A stretch of DNA of 64,000 bases from Clostridioides difficile (GCA_024919175.1 CP103805.1:1-64000), one strand, 5' to 3'. Positions 17,636 to 25,284 are shown, counted from the first letter of the stretch. A program made the numbers and translations. Notes: generated from the sequence alone by a model not told the origin.

Positions 17636-18061
17636 ATGAAAAAATACACAATTAAAGATGCAGCAAAGGTAATGAATGTTCCAACAAGTACGATTCGCTA
17701 TTATGATAAAGAAGGATTATTACCATTTGTGGATAGATTGGAATCTGGATATCGAATTTTTACAGAGAAGGACATAGCAACACTGCGTATTATTGACTGT
17801 TTAAAGAAAACAGGAATGCCTATCAAAGAAATCCGACAATTTAGTAATTGGTTAGAACAAGGAGATAGTACCTTAGAACAACGATACAACATGTTTTTAG
17901 AACGTAAACGAATTGTAGAATCTCAAATGGCTGATTTACAAAAAACTATGGATACAATTAATCATAAATGTTGGTATTATGAAACAGCTATTGCTGCAGG
18001 GACTGAAAAAATTCATTTTAAAGAACAGATATCACCTGACGATAGTTGTCTTAGCAAATAA
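17636..18061 (+). CDS. MerR-family transcriptional regulator
   Basis: The 141-residue protein begins with the MerR winged helix (YTIKDAAKVMNVPTSTIRYY, then DKEGLLPF and SGYRIFTEKDI). A long coiled-coil dimerisation helix and a short C-terminal tail follow, with one cysteine in NHKCWYYE and another near the end. It resembles the aldehyde/electrophile-responsive regulators that control adjacent oxidoreductases. It is divergent from the SDR gene, 116 bases away, and probably activates that promoter. Its inducer is unknown. Confidence 0.93.
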   Translation: MKKYTIKDAAKVMNVPTSTIRYYDKEGLLPFVDRLESGYRIFTEKDIATLRIIDCLKKTGMPIKEIRQFSNWLEQGDSTLEQRYNMFLERKRIVESQMADLQKTMDTINHKCWYYETAIAAGTEKIHFKEQISPDDSCLSK

Positions 18062-18301
18062 TATCAACTTCACTTTACTTCAAAGTATATAGCAGAAATG
18101 GTAAGTCTGATAGTGTAAGGAATTTACCACTTATTTACTACTTTCCAAAGGCAAAACATGAGGATTTATGAAAAGAAATGTGAAGTATCTGCTGATAGTA
18201 AAAATGCCCGTAAAGCCTGTAGAATAAGGCTTTGCGGACATATAAGAATTTATGAAAAGATAATCAGAAACTTATTTTTAGTCTCTCATAAATATAAATT
18301 T

Positions 18302-18742
18302 TCAAAGTAATCCTTTTATCTTATCTATAATCTCTATTCTCATCTGCTTACACTTACTTGTTGAAAATCCAATCATTCTACCAACATATTCCCAAGATGT
18401 CCTATTATTTGAAAAATACTTATATTGGACTATTTTCTTTTCTTCTTCACTTAATATCTTCATTGCATTATCTATTTTCTCAACTAATAATTCCTTATGT
18501 CTTTTCTCTTTTTCTTTTAATAATACTTTCCTTTCTTTCTCTTCAACTTCTATCTCAACTACACTTTTAGTATCATATGTTCTACCTGATTTCTCTTTAA
18601 TCTCAATACCACTACATCCTCTATAGTCATTTTTTATTATCTCTATATCAATACCTATTTTCTCTATTTCTGCTTTTGCTTTTTTATAACTATATAATTT
18701 GCCCTCTGTACTACTGAACAAAGTATCTTTTTTATTGGCCAA
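18302..18742 (-). CDS. Phage sigma-like (ArpU/RinA-type) late regulator
   Basis: The 146-residue protein starts at a TTG and ends with a sigma-region-4-like helix-turn-helix (SEEEKKIVQYKYFSNNRTSW, then GFSTSKCKQMRIEIIDKI). The N-terminal part is a charged coiled coil. Proteins of this shape sit at the end of early operons in Firmicutes phages and switch on late transcription, so it may activate the terminase and structural operon. Its ribosome binding site GGGAGTG lies in one arm of a long inverted repeat. Confidence 0.65.
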   Translation of the reverse strand: MANKKDTLFSSTEGKLYSYKKAKAEIEKIGIDIEIIKNDYRGCSGIEIKEKSGRTYDTKSVVEIEVEEKERKVLLKEKEKRHKELLVEKIDNAMKILSEEEKKIVQYKYFSNNRTSWEYVGRMIGFSTSKCKQMRIEIIDKIKGLL

Positions 18743-18744
18743 TG

Positions 18745-18836
18745 TTACTTCACACTCCCATTTATGTTATAATGATTTTGTGATGACAGTTTTAGAGTTT
18801 TGACAAATGGGAGCGTGAAGTAATGCTCCTTTTTTC
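18745..18836 (+). ncRNA. Possible small RNA within a 21-base inverted repeat
   Basis: Arms TTACTTCACACTCCCATTTAT (18745-18765) and its near complement (18803-18823) enclose 37 bases. On the plus strand TTACTT and TATAAT (18768-18773) are 17 bases apart. A terminator (GGAGC, ten bases, GCTCC, then TTTTTT) ends at about 18835. Together these would give an RNA of roughly 60 bases opposite the leader of the 18742 gene. The RNA is predicted only. Confidence 0.4.
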
Positions 18837-18855
18837 TTTTTTTATTAAATATATC

Positions 18856-19116
18856 TTATTCTCTAGGCACTAATTGTAACTTATAATCATCAGAACTATA
18901 TAATTTATAACCTCTTATCTTTAAATCTCCTTCTAGTCTATTTAAGGTTCCATAAATACCAAATGAATCATAACCATTTCTTACATTTGCAATAATATAC
19001 TCACCTATTGTTTCTTTTAAAGAAAGAACTATATATAACTCGTTATTACCATTAATTTCAATAATATCTCCTATTTGTAGTTCTCTATTATTTTTTTCAG
19101 TTACTTCTATCAACAT
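18856..19116 (-). CDS. Small phage protein of unknown function
   Basis: The 86-residue protein is read from an ATG at 19116 that has GGGGAG eight bases upstream. A longer version from 19155 has a weaker site. It looks like a compact beta-rich fold (LQIGDIIEINGNNELYIVLS) and belongs to the leftward early operon. Confidence 0.6.
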   Translation of the reverse strand: MLIEVTEKNNRELQIGDIIEINGNNELYIVLSLKETIGEYIIANVRNGYDSFGIYGTLNRLEGDLKIRGYKLYSSDDYKLQLVPRE

Positions 19117-19154
19117 ATTCCATTCTCCCCTTATTTTTATTAACTTCTTTTTCA

Positions 19155-19481
19155 TTACTCTCTTACATCACTTTTAAGCCACTTTTCTCGACCTTCTAAA
19201 CATCCTCCCAAACATTCTTGGAAATCATAAGCACAACAACTACATCCACATCCGCTACTTTCAAAAAACTCAGCTATTTCTTTTCTTCTCATATTTTTTA
19301 TCTTTTCATAATTAGTTATTTTTTTACTCAAATTATCTTCAAAGAATTTGTCATAACATTTGCCACACATATCTTTTCCAATGCTTATTATGTTACCTTC
19401 ATCATCAATTCTGAATACCTTTATATTTTGAATTTCTACTATTGTTTCATCACAAAGATCACACTTTATAACACAACCCAT
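19155..19481 (-). CDS. Cysteine-rich small phage protein
   Basis: The 108-residue protein has metal-binding pairs (IKCDLCDE, DMCGKCYDKF) and a second cysteine cluster (GCGCSCCAYDFQECLGGCLE). It is probably zinc binding. It sits between the zinc-ribbon peptide and the 18856 gene in the early operon. Function is unknown. Confidence 0.65.
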   Translation of the reverse strand: MGCVIKCDLCDETIVEIQNIKVFRIDDEGNIISIGKDMCGKCYDKFFEDNLSKKITNYEKIKNMRRKEIAEFFESSGCGCSCCAYDFQECLGGCLEGREKWLKSDVRE

Positions 19482-19483
19482 CC

Positions 19484-19651
19484 TTAATACCCCCTTTTGC
19501 TTTCTTTACATTCCATATCCTGATACATACAACCACAGTCTTTGCATTGCCACACTATTCCAATTGATGTTTCAATCTTAAATACATTACCACCACATAT
19601 TGGACACTCATTTTCCCTACCACCAATTATTTTCAACTTTTTCAAAGACAT
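19484..19651 (-). CDS. Zinc-ribbon peptide, 55 residues
   Basis: The frame starts at an ATG preceded by AGGAGAG. It encodes ECPICGGNVFK and WQCKDCGCMYQ, a four-cysteine zinc ribbon. Short zinc-ribbon proteins of this kind are frequent in phage early regions. Confidence 0.65.
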   Translation of the reverse strand: MSLKKLKIIGGRENECPICGGNVFKIETSIGIVWQCKDCGCMYQDMECKESKRGY

Positions 19652-19755
19652 CTCTCCTAAACTGTTTTTCTAGTTATTCTAATGACTCTATTATCAGTTA
19701 CTATTCTAGTTGAAATTTCAATATCATAATTCTCTTTCAAGGCTAAAAGATGCTC

Positions 19756-21063
19756 TTGAACTACTCCACCTTAACTACCTTCGGTAACGTTTGAATGTGG
19801 AGATTCCTATTCGATAGTACTTTTGTACTAAGCATCCATAGGCTCTAAGGGCTGTTCCATCCCCACTAATCTTAATCCTTCTTTTAGTATATTTATGCTG
19901 GCATTTATATCTCTGTCATGCTGTGTATTACAGTCTGAACAAACCCACTTTCTAAGTGATAAGTTTTTTACATCTTTATTTCTATGACCACATACACTAC
20001 ATAACTGACTGGATGGATATGTATTTCCTATTACAGAGATTAATCTTCCATACCAAATAGCTTTATACTCAAGTAATCTTCTAAATTCATACCAACTAGC
20101 CTCACTTATTGCACCTGCTAATTTATGATTCTTAATCATATTACTTACTTTCAAATCTTCTAAACAAATTATTTGGTTTTCTCTAATTAGTTTAGTTGAT
20201 ATTCGATGTAAGTAATCTTTTCTTTGATTAGCTATTCTTTCATGTATCTTAGCTATTTTAATTCTTTGCTTATTCCAATTATTACCAAACTTATTCATCT
20301 TTGATAATCTTCTTTGTTCCAGTTTCAATCTATAGTTAGCTTTTTTTAACCATTTAGGATTTTTAAATATGCTTCCATTAGAACATATTGCAAAATCTTT
20401 TAATCCCAAATCTATGCCAATATACTTATTAGATTCCTCTAATGGTTTTATGTCAACCTCACAACACATACTAACAAAATATTTACTTGTAGGTGTTTTT
20501 GATACAGTAGCATTTAATATTCTACCATTTATATTTTGAGTCACTTTAGCCCTAATCCATTTCAATTTTGGTAACTTAATTAAATTACTTTTGATAGTTA
20601 TATTATTATTTACACACTTACTTTCAAAACTTCTTTTAAGATTTCTCTTACTTTTGAACTTTGGAAAACCTTGTTTATTACCTTTTTTAATTTCTCTAAA
20701 GAAGTTATTATATGCATTATCTAAATCATCAATAGTAGCTTGCAAGCTAGTTGAATCAACTTCTTTAAGCCATTCATATTCTTTTTTAAGTGATGGAAGT
20801 TTTTTAATTAAATCATACTTTGAATGTGATTTGCCTTCCTTTTCATATTTTTCTTTTTGAAGTGCTAACATGTGATTATACACAAATCTTGAACATCCAA
20901 AAGATTTTTCTATCATTTCTTTTTGAGTTTGATTTGGATATATTCTAAATTTAAAAGCTTTCATCTGTATCATTTCTTCACCTCCTTTAGTTTATGTTAG
21001 CATATTTCAGGCTCGCATCTCCACCCTACTTACGTTGAGGATGGAGTATTTCGCCTATCTTGG
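19756..21063 (-). mobile_element. IS605/IS1341-type element carrying only tnpB
   Basis: The element is about 1308 bases long. It starts on the minus strand after TTTTTAT, and its first 80 bases include a small hairpin (ATCCTCAACGTAAGTAGGGTGGA). It ends after a structured right end (GGAATCTCCAC to GTGGAGTAGTTCAA) typical of IS200/IS605 ends, where the guide RNA scaffold also lies. No tnpA is present, so movement needs the transposase in trans. The boundaries were set by frame restoration of the split host gene and could shift by a few bases. Confidence 0.75.
19828..20973 (-). CDS. tnpB: TnpB RNA-guided nuclease of the IS605 group
   Basis: The 381-residue protein has the N-terminal OrfB helix-turn-helix (FRIYPNQTQKEMIEKSFGC). 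Its RuvC-type active site includes YIGIDLGLKDFAIC, IICLEDLKVSNM and HDRDINASINIL, with the zinc finger CSVCGHRN and WVCSDCNTQ. All key acidic residues are present, so it should be an active omega-RNA-guided nuclease. GGAGGTGAAGAA precedes the ATG. It is similar in layout to the tnpB of the IStron at 36804 but clearly diverged. Confidence 0.95.
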   Translation of the reverse strand: MIQMKAFKFRIYPNQTQKEMIEKSFGCSRFVYNHMLALQKEKYEKEGKSHSKYDLIKKLPSLKKEYEWLKEVDSTSLQATIDDLDNAYNNFFREIKKGNKQGFPKFKSKRNLKRSFESKCVNNNITIKSNLIKLPKLKWIRAKVTQNINGRILNATVSKTPTSKYFVSMCCEVDIKPLEESNKYIGIDLGLKDFAICSNGSIFKNPKWLKKANYRLKLEQRRLSKMNKFGNNWNKQRIKIAKIHERIANQRKDYLHRISTKLIRENQIICLEDLKVSNMIKNHKLAGAISEASWYEFRRLLEYKAIWYGRLISVIGNTYPSSQLCSVCGHRNKDVKNLSLRKWVCSDCNTQHDRDINASINILKEGLRLVGMEQPLEPMDA

Positions 21064-21191
21064 ATAAAAATGTTCTGCATTATCCATAGTTGAAAATGCT
21101 ATTTCAACTTGTTTGCCTCTAACTTTAGTACCTTTTGTTCTGAACTTTACTATGTATTCTTTTTCTCTATTAACCATTTTTAAAGTCTCCT

Positions 21192-21356
21192 TTAAGATAT
21201 ATATTCTTCTCTTTTTTCCATTTCTTTTACGATTTCTGTTGCTTTTAATAATGATTCATATCTACTCATTGACTTAGATTCAGATTTTATTTCTGATGCT
21301 ATTTTATTAATGAATTCTGTTTTTTCTAATATGTTCATATGTGATATTTTCTTCAT
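21192..21356 (-). CDS. Small phage protein, 54 residues
   Basis: GGGGAATAGTTC precedes an ATG, and the product is a charged helical peptide (MNILEKTEFINKIASEIKSE, then KATEIVKEMEKREEYIS). It ends 14 bases before the split gene. No family is recognised. Confidence 0.6.
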   Translation of the reverse strand: MKKISHMNILEKTEFINKIASEIKSESKSMSRYESLLKATEIVKEMEKREEYIS

Positions 21357-21373
21357 GAACTATTCCCCTTTTT

Positions 21374-21649
21374 CTATATATCTTTTTTTAATTTTTCATA
21401 TATCTTTTGACATTCACTTTCTATTTCTTTAGTCTTTTCTACTGTTTTAATTGCGTCATTAAAAGTTCTATTTATTTTGACTGCAATATCTAATGATGAA
21501 TTAGTACTTTTGTATAAACTATTTTTAAAGTTAGCAATCTCTTTTATATCTTGCTCTATTAACTTAATACTTTTTCTTAATCTAATGTTGTTTCTAATGC
21601 TGAAAACTGCATCAAAGCATAATATCAAAATTACAATATTAAATAACAT
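21374..21649 (-). CDS. Membrane-anchored coiled-coil phage protein
   Basis: The 91-residue protein has an N-terminal hydrophobic segment (MLFNIVILILCFDAVFSI) and a helical tail (KSIKLIEQDIKEIANFKNSL). AAAGGAGAG precedes the start. It is part of the early operon; the role is unknown. Confidence 0.6.
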   Translation of the reverse strand: MLFNIVILILCFDAVFSIRNNIRLRKSIKLIEQDIKEIANFKNSLYKSTNSSLDIAVKINRTFNDAIKTVEKTKEIESECQKIYEKLKKDI

Positions 21650-21740
21650 ATACTCTCCTTTCTATTAATAAGAGTTTCATATGTTTATTTACAAATGTAA
21701 CATCTATTTTATTTCTGTTTAAGATTTTTTCTAATTTCAT
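21639..21740 (-). CDS. Possible 33-residue peptide
   Basis: AGAGGTAC lies six bases before an ATG that opens MKLEKILNRNKIDVTFVNKH. The frame overlaps the next gene's start by 11 bases. Support is the ribosome binding site and the coupled overlap. Confidence 0.4.
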   Translation of the reverse strand: MKLEKILNRNKIDVTFVNKHMKLLLIERRVYVI

Positions 21741-21965
21741 TTTTGTACCTCTTTCTATTAAAATTTATTTTTTCTACGAGGAAATTAATTAATAAACTTT
21801 GACTATAATTTAATAACACTTTTAAAACTTTTTATAAATGTATATAGTCTTTTTATCGTTACACTGTTTTTAAGTTTTTTTGCTAGCATATCTAAATCTG
21901 TGCTGATTGTGTCAGGAAATCAATCGCTATAATCCTTGCAAATACTATATTTTTAAACTTTTTTT

Positions 21966-22062
21966 AGTATTGAAATTCAATACTTTTTCAAAACCCGATT
22001 TTCAATATTGAAAAATGATTTTTTTCAATATTGAATTTCTATATTCTTTAATATTGAATTTT
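21966..22062. repeat. Cluster of TTCAATATTGAA palindromes
   Basis: Downstream of the replisome organizer gene are AGTATTGAAATTCAATACT (a perfect palindrome around one base), TTTTCAATATTGAAAAA, TTTTTCAATATTGAATTTC and TTTAATATTGAATTTT. The spacing is irregular. They could be operator sites, part of a replication origin, or a terminator for the upstream gene. The rest of the 360-base gap (21741-22103) shows no gene. Confidence 0.55.
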
Positions 22063-22103
22063 GTTCAAATTTATTACTTTGTAAAACTTCCTCTTTTCTT
22101 TAC

Positions 22104-22979
22104 TTATTTTTCAAACTTTGCTTTTTGACTTTTCTTTATAATTTCATCTAACTCTTTATTGCTATATTGAGTAAATGTCTGTTCAAAATTAGCAAATTTA
22201 TTTTTACTCACTTCTTTATTTCCTTTGACGCCCTCATTTCCATTTTTAGCCATTCGAGACACTTCATTTAAGTAAGATTCAAACTTGTTGCCAAATAGCG
22301 TCTCAGGACGTAAATAGACGCTCATTTTAGCATTTTCTAACCATGCATGTACTTTGTTATCTATTACTTTGTAAAAATCTTCTTCAACGAATCCTTCTGT
22401 GAGTCTTGTATCAATAAGAGACTGAGTTTTCTTAGTTGTGCTCTTAAAAGATTTATCTGCTTTTTCATTTAAGTAATCAATAATTTTTTTATGTATTTCT
22501 TTATCATTTGTTTTATCTTCTTTTTGTTCTGTAGGACTATATATATTATTAGTTAATTGGGTATTGTTAATGTGGGTATTGTTTGCGGGTCTGTCAGAGC
22601 CCCCCCTAGGTTCTGTGTGAGCCCCCCTGGGGTTCTGTGTGAACCTAGGCTCTGTGTGAGCCCCTAGTTTTGAACTAGCTACATAATATAAGTTACTAGT
22701 ATTGTTTCCTGTTTTTTCATCTTTCCTAAATACTCTTTTTATTAACTTTTTTTCTTCCAAACTATTGATGGTTCTTTTTACAGTTGCTTCACTACAGCCT
22801 GCCTCTTTAGCTATAGTACTTCTTTTTGGAAAACATGTGCTTTCATAATCTAGATGTCTAACTAATACTATATAAATCATCTTTTCATATGTAGATAAGC
22901 CTAAATTATCTATAAGCGAATTTTCTATCCAAAACCACTCCTTCTTCCTAGAATCCTTTAAAAGTTCCAAAAGTTCCAC
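22104..22979 (-). CDS. Phage replisome organizer / replication initiator
   Basis: The 291-residue protein has an N-terminal winged helix (STYEKMIYIVLVRHLDYEST and RSTIAKEAGCSEATVKRTIN). A low-complexity linker with odd Gly/Pro/Arg repeats (residues about 105-130) follows. The C-terminal domain (KIIDYLNEKADKSFKSTTKK to LRPETLFGNKFESYLNE) is of the phage conserved C-terminal type found in DnaD-like initiators. It would bind the phage origin and load helicase. The linker DNA carries origin-like repeats. It is probably the phage replication protein, distinct from the plasmid Rep at 35952. Confidence 0.85.
   Translation of the reverse strand: MELLELLKDSRKKEWFWIENSLIDNLGLSTYEKMIYIVLVRHLDYESTCFPKRSTIAKEAGCSEATVKRTINSLEEKKLIKRVFRKDEKTGNNTSNLYYVASSKLGAHTEPRFTQNPRGAHTEPRGGSDRPANNTHINNTQLTNNIYSPTEQKEDKTNDKEIHKKIIDYLNEKADKSFKSTTKKTQSLIDTRLTEGFVEEDFYKVIDNKVHAWLENAKMSVYLRPETLFGNKFESYLNEVSRMAKNGNEGVKGNKEVSKNKFANFEQTFTQYSNKELDEIIKKSQKAKFEK
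22586..22675. repeat. GC-rich iterons inside the replication gene, candidate phage origin
   Basis: Three copies of GGYTCTGTGTGAGCCCC-like sequence (TCTGTGTGA at 22612, 22634 and 22651), a degraded fourth near 22590, and CCTAGG palindromes lie inside an otherwise AT-rich gene. The spacings of 22 and 17 bases are not multiples of three. The same DNA is therefore read in different frames (AHTEPR, FTQNPR, AHTEPR), which implies conservation at the DNA level. Lambda-like phages place their origin inside the initiator gene. Confidence 0.6.
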
Positions 22980-23003
22980 CCCCCTTCTTGCTAAATTATT
23001 TTT

Positions 23004-23219
23004 TTAAGATAATAATTCGAATTTATAATCATTGAATATTAAATCCTCTTTACTTATAGTTTTGTACATTATTTCTTCAATTTCTTTTTCATAATACATA
23101 ACTAGTATTTCGTTTGTTTCTACTTTTGTTATAATACAATCAATTTTTGTGTTAAATCTTGTCTCTTGCAGTTGAACTGCTTTTCCTATTTGCTTTCTAT
23201 CAAAATCTGAGATTTTCAA
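23004..23219 (-). CDS. Small early phage protein
   Basis: The preferred start is a TTG at 23219 with AAAGGAGTG upstream, giving 71 residues. A longer frame to 23252 would overlap the upstream gene. It contains FNTKIDCIITKVETNEILVM, a small beta-rich pattern. The family is unknown. Confidence 0.55.
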   Translation of the reverse strand: MKISDFDRKQIGKAVQLQETRFNTKIDCIITKVETNEILVMYYEKEIEEIMYKTISKEDLIFNDYKFELLS

Positions 23220-23232
23220 GTTTATCACTCCT

Positions 23233-23418
23233 TTAAATTGAAGTCTTTTCAAGATTTTCTTTTTTTAACAGCTGCTTTCTTTTTTCTTTTGCTATACCTT
23301 TCAATAGATACTTGATTTTTACAAATTCTAAGTAGTCTACCTCATATATTAAACTGACATCTTTTATAAAGTTTTCTTTTTCTTTTTTGCTTAAGTCACT
23401 TCTTAATTTTTCACTCAT
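23233..23418 (-). CDS. Small early phage protein, first gene of the leftward operon
   Basis: The 61-residue protein is helical and highly charged (SDLSKKEKENFIKDVSLIYE, KGIAKEKRKQLLKKE). GGAGGTGATCAA precedes the ATG. It is the first gene opposite the repressor, in the position of a Cro-like or antirepressor gene, but no helix-turn-helix is evident. Confidence 0.6.
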   Translation of the reverse strand: MSEKLRSDLSKKEKENFIKDVSLIYEVDYLEFVKIKYLLKGIAKEKRKQLLKKENLEKTSI

Positions 23419-23436
23419 TTGATCACCTCCAAATCC

Positions 23437-23582
23437 TTTTGAGATTTTTATTTATCTCTTTGTGATATTTATATTATATATCCGTTTGAGATATAAGTCA
23501 ATATTGTTGAGATATTTTTCCGTTGTATAATTCTATATTTTACGTTGCTTTGAGATATTTTATATGTTATAATATCTCAAAG
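23437..23582. promoter_or_regulatory. Lysogeny operator region with repeated TTTGAGATAT sites
   Basis: Copies of TTTGAGATAT or close variants occur near 23437, 23483, 23504 and 23548, with an inverted partner AATATCTCAAAG at 23571-23582. The last pair forms CTTTGAGATATT and AATATCTCAAAG around the repressor promoter (TTGCTT, 17 bases, TATAAT). Direct and inverted copies between divergent genes are the pattern of a cI-type switch, with the 23606 protein as likely ligand. Confidence 0.75.
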
Positions 23583-23605
23583 AGGTATCGCAAGGAGGTG
23601 TTAAA

Positions 23606-23935
23606 ATGAATGATAGGATAAAAGAATTAAGAAAAGTAAAACATCTATCTCAAAAAGAGTTTGGTGAAACTTTAAACCTTTCTCAAAATCATATTTCTTC
23701 TGTAGAAAAGGGAATCAGAGCCGTCACAGAAAGAACAATAAATGATATTTGTGATAAATACAATGTTAATAAAAAGTGGCTTTTAACTGGTGATGGAGAA
23801 ATGTTTAAAGATGTTTTAGAAGGACTCGACATTAAAAATAAAGAGATAGAAGAATTTGCTAGATTATTTTATGAGGTTGATGATGAGACTAAAGAATATG
23901 TTGTAGGTCTAATGCAGAAAACTTTAAAAAAATAA
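23606..23935 (+). CDS. Phage repressor, XRE-family helix-turn-helix
   Basis: The 109-residue protein has an N-terminal XRE domain (RIKELRKVKHLSQKEFGETL, then NLSQNHISSVEKGIRAVTER) and DICDKYNVNKKWLLTGDGEM, as in lactococcal and clostridial phage repressors. A short C-terminal helix probably dimerises. There is no peptidase domain, so induction is not by RecA-stimulated self-cleavage. AAGGAGGTG precedes the start. It is divergent from the early operon across the operator region. Confidence 0.9.
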   Translation: MNDRIKELRKVKHLSQKEFGETLNLSQNHISSVEKGIRAVTERTINDICDKYNVNKKWLLTGDGEMFKDVLEGLDIKNKEIEEFARLFYEVDDETKEYVVGLMQKTLKK

Positions 23936-23960
23936 GGCACATTATTGTGCCTTATTTTTT
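23931..23960 (+). terminator. Terminator of the repressor gene
   Basis: AATAAGGCACA and TGTGCCTTATTTTTT form a perfect stem with a T run, overlapping the repressor stop codon. Confidence 0.9.
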
Positions 23961-24100
23961 ATCATAGAATATTCCATGCAACCAATCGCTCTTAAAAATG
24001 TACTATAGTCCTTTTCTCTAACTTCTCCTGCGATTTTTATGAGTTCAACTACATCTAGCCTTGAACTATATATATCTCTCTTTTTTTTTAATTCTTCCAT
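23942..24100 (-). CDS. Small protein convergent with the repressor, 52 residues
   Basis: GAGGGGATAG precedes an ATG at 24100. The product is MEELKKKRDIYSSRLDVVEL followed by IKIAGEVREKDYSTFLRAIG. The 3' end runs into the repressor terminator. The protein-like composition and good ribosome binding site support it. No family is recognised. Confidence 0.6.
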   Translation of the reverse strand: MEELKKKRDIYSSRLDVVELIKIAGEVREKDYSTFLRAIGCMEYSMIKNKAQ

Positions 24101-24443
24101 TTATCTATCCCCTCTCACATATATTCAAAATATTCTGTTTTATTTTCCTACTGTTACCCTACTTTTCTAAAAATAATTACTCCTTCCTAAAAATTTTAAG
24201 TTTCTGAAATTAACATGATTCATGTTTTTACTTATATCAATCATACTCTAGATGAATTTAAAAGATTGTTTCAATACTAAAATTCAAGATTTTTTAATTA
24301 TTCTAAAAATGTTTTATATATGTGGTTTTATGTATATTATTTCGATATATATCTTCTTTATACTACAAGTATAGTACCCATTTTCACAATAATCAACTTC
24401 CAATTTTTACCATATAAAATTTATTATCTTAAATTTGCAAATA
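24101..24443. other. Non-coding stretch before the first CRISPR array
   Basis: The 340 bases are AT-rich, with no open frame longer than about 30 codons and a small palindrome (ACTACAAGTATAGT). The right part probably holds nothing but the end of the CRISPR transcript. I see no gene. Confidence 0.5.
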
Positions 24444-24473
24444 AAAAACAGAGTAATTAAAAATTACTCTGTT
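24444..24473 (-). terminator. Terminator at the end of CRISPR array 1
   Basis: On the minus strand ACAGAGTAATT and AATTACTCTGT form a stem around a short loop, followed by TTTTTTAT. The hairpin overlaps the last, degenerate repeat. The same design recurs at 25102, 31469 and 31832. Confidence 0.75.
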
Positions 24474-24757
24474 TACCACTTAGTTAATATAAAAGCGTTG
24501 ACTTAATATCACAAATACTTTAGTATGATATGCATTTACATACCACTTAGTTAATATAAAAGATTCGCTTTTAAAATTGAATGAGAAAATTTATAATGCA
24601 TTTACATACCACTTAGTTAATATAAAATTTGTTGTAATGTTTTATATGCAAGAAAATGATGACACCTTTACATACCACTTAGTTAATATAAAATGCAGAA
24701 GTTTCAAAAGAATTAAAAGCTAAAGAAATCTTTACATACCACTTAGTTAATATAAAA
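24471..24757 (-). CRISPR. CRISPR array 1: five repeats, four spacers
   Basis: The plus strand shows ATTTACATACCACTTAGTTA followed by ATATAAAA at 24534, 24600, 24666 and 24730, and a shortened copy at 24471-24494. Spacers are 36-39 bases (24495-24533, 24562-24599, 24628-24665, 24694-24729). The degenerate repeat is at the left and the leader at the right, so the array is transcribed on the minus strand and new spacers enter at the 24757 end. The repeat matches the C. difficile type I-B repeat. No cas gene is in the window; host Cas proteins would be needed. Confidence 0.95.
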
Positions 24758-24955
24758 TCCTAAAATAAATTGAGCATTTTCAATACTTTAAGATATAGAA
24801 AATATTAAAATTTGCAGTGAGCGCAAGGTAGTGTTTTTGATATTTTTAAAAAACACATTGTAACTCAGTATTTACAACCCTTACAGCGTTTATTTTCAAA
24901 ATATCGCAAACTGCATATTTATATATTTATTATAACATAATTTATCTAATAAAAA
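24758..24955 (-). promoter_or_regulatory. Leader and promoter of CRISPR array 1
   Basis: About 200 bases between the promoter-like TATAAT (24934-24929, minus strand) and the first repeat are almost identical to the segment beside array 2, and a diverged copy lies beside the vestigial locus at 31496. A conserved hairpin (GTGTTTTTTAAAAATATCAAAAACAC) lies in the middle, followed by TTGCGCTCACTGCAA, an inverted repeat that could be the integration-host-like or Cas1-2 recognition part of the leader. Confidence 0.8.
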
Positions 24956-25101
24956 TTTTCGCTTATTAAATAAACTGAGTATAGAGAACCAAAATTATTT
25001 AAATTTATATATTCATTTTTATTTAAAGTTATCATATAATTTATTTTATAAATTATATAATAACTTCTTTCTTAATTTATATTTCTATTTTTACTTTATA
25101 T

Positions 25102-25132
25102 AAAAACAGAGTAGTTTAAAACCACTCTGTTT
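25102..25132 (-). terminator. Terminator at the end of CRISPR array 2
   Basis: ACAGAGTGGTTTTAAACTACTCTGTTTTT on the minus strand forms a stem plus T run immediately before the degenerate terminal repeat. Confidence 0.7.
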
Positions 25133-25284
25133 TCCACTTAGTTAATATAAAAGAAGAATAGAAAAAACTAGTCGTTATTTAAATGATTTATTTACATACC
25201 ACTTAGTTAATATAAAAGACAAACAAAATAAAAATAAAACAAAGAAGAATAGATAGATTTACATACCACTTAGTTAATATAAAA
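25130..25284 (-). CRISPR. CRISPR array 2: three repeats, two spacers
   Basis: Repeats lie at 25190-25217 and 25257-25284, with a degenerate copy (TTTTCCACTTAGTTAATA) at about 25130-25152. The two spacers are 37 and 39 bases (25153-25189, 25218-25256). The second is very A-rich and simple in composition. Orientation is the same as array 1, with the leader to the right. Confidence 0.92.

Larger units (their letters stand above)
19657..21177 (-). pseudogene. 70-residue phage gene split by an IS element
   Basis: The first 38 codons (MVNREKEYIVKFRTKG to NAEHFY, 21177-21064) and the last 32 codons plus stop (EHLLALKENYDIEISTRI onward, 19755-19657) are separated by a tnpB element. Removing 19756-21063 rejoins them in frame as a 70-residue protein. 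AAAGGAGACTT precedes the ATG. The family is unknown. While the element is inserted the gene gives only a 40-residue N-terminal fragment. Confidence 0.75.

Noticed and set aside
18159..18308. Plus-strand frame starting MRIYEKKCEVSADSKNARKA
   Set aside because: It has no ribosome binding site, contains a hairpin (GCCCGTAAAGCC / GGCTTTGCGGAC) and ends inside the neighbouring gene. It may be a decayed sequence but is not convincing as a gene.
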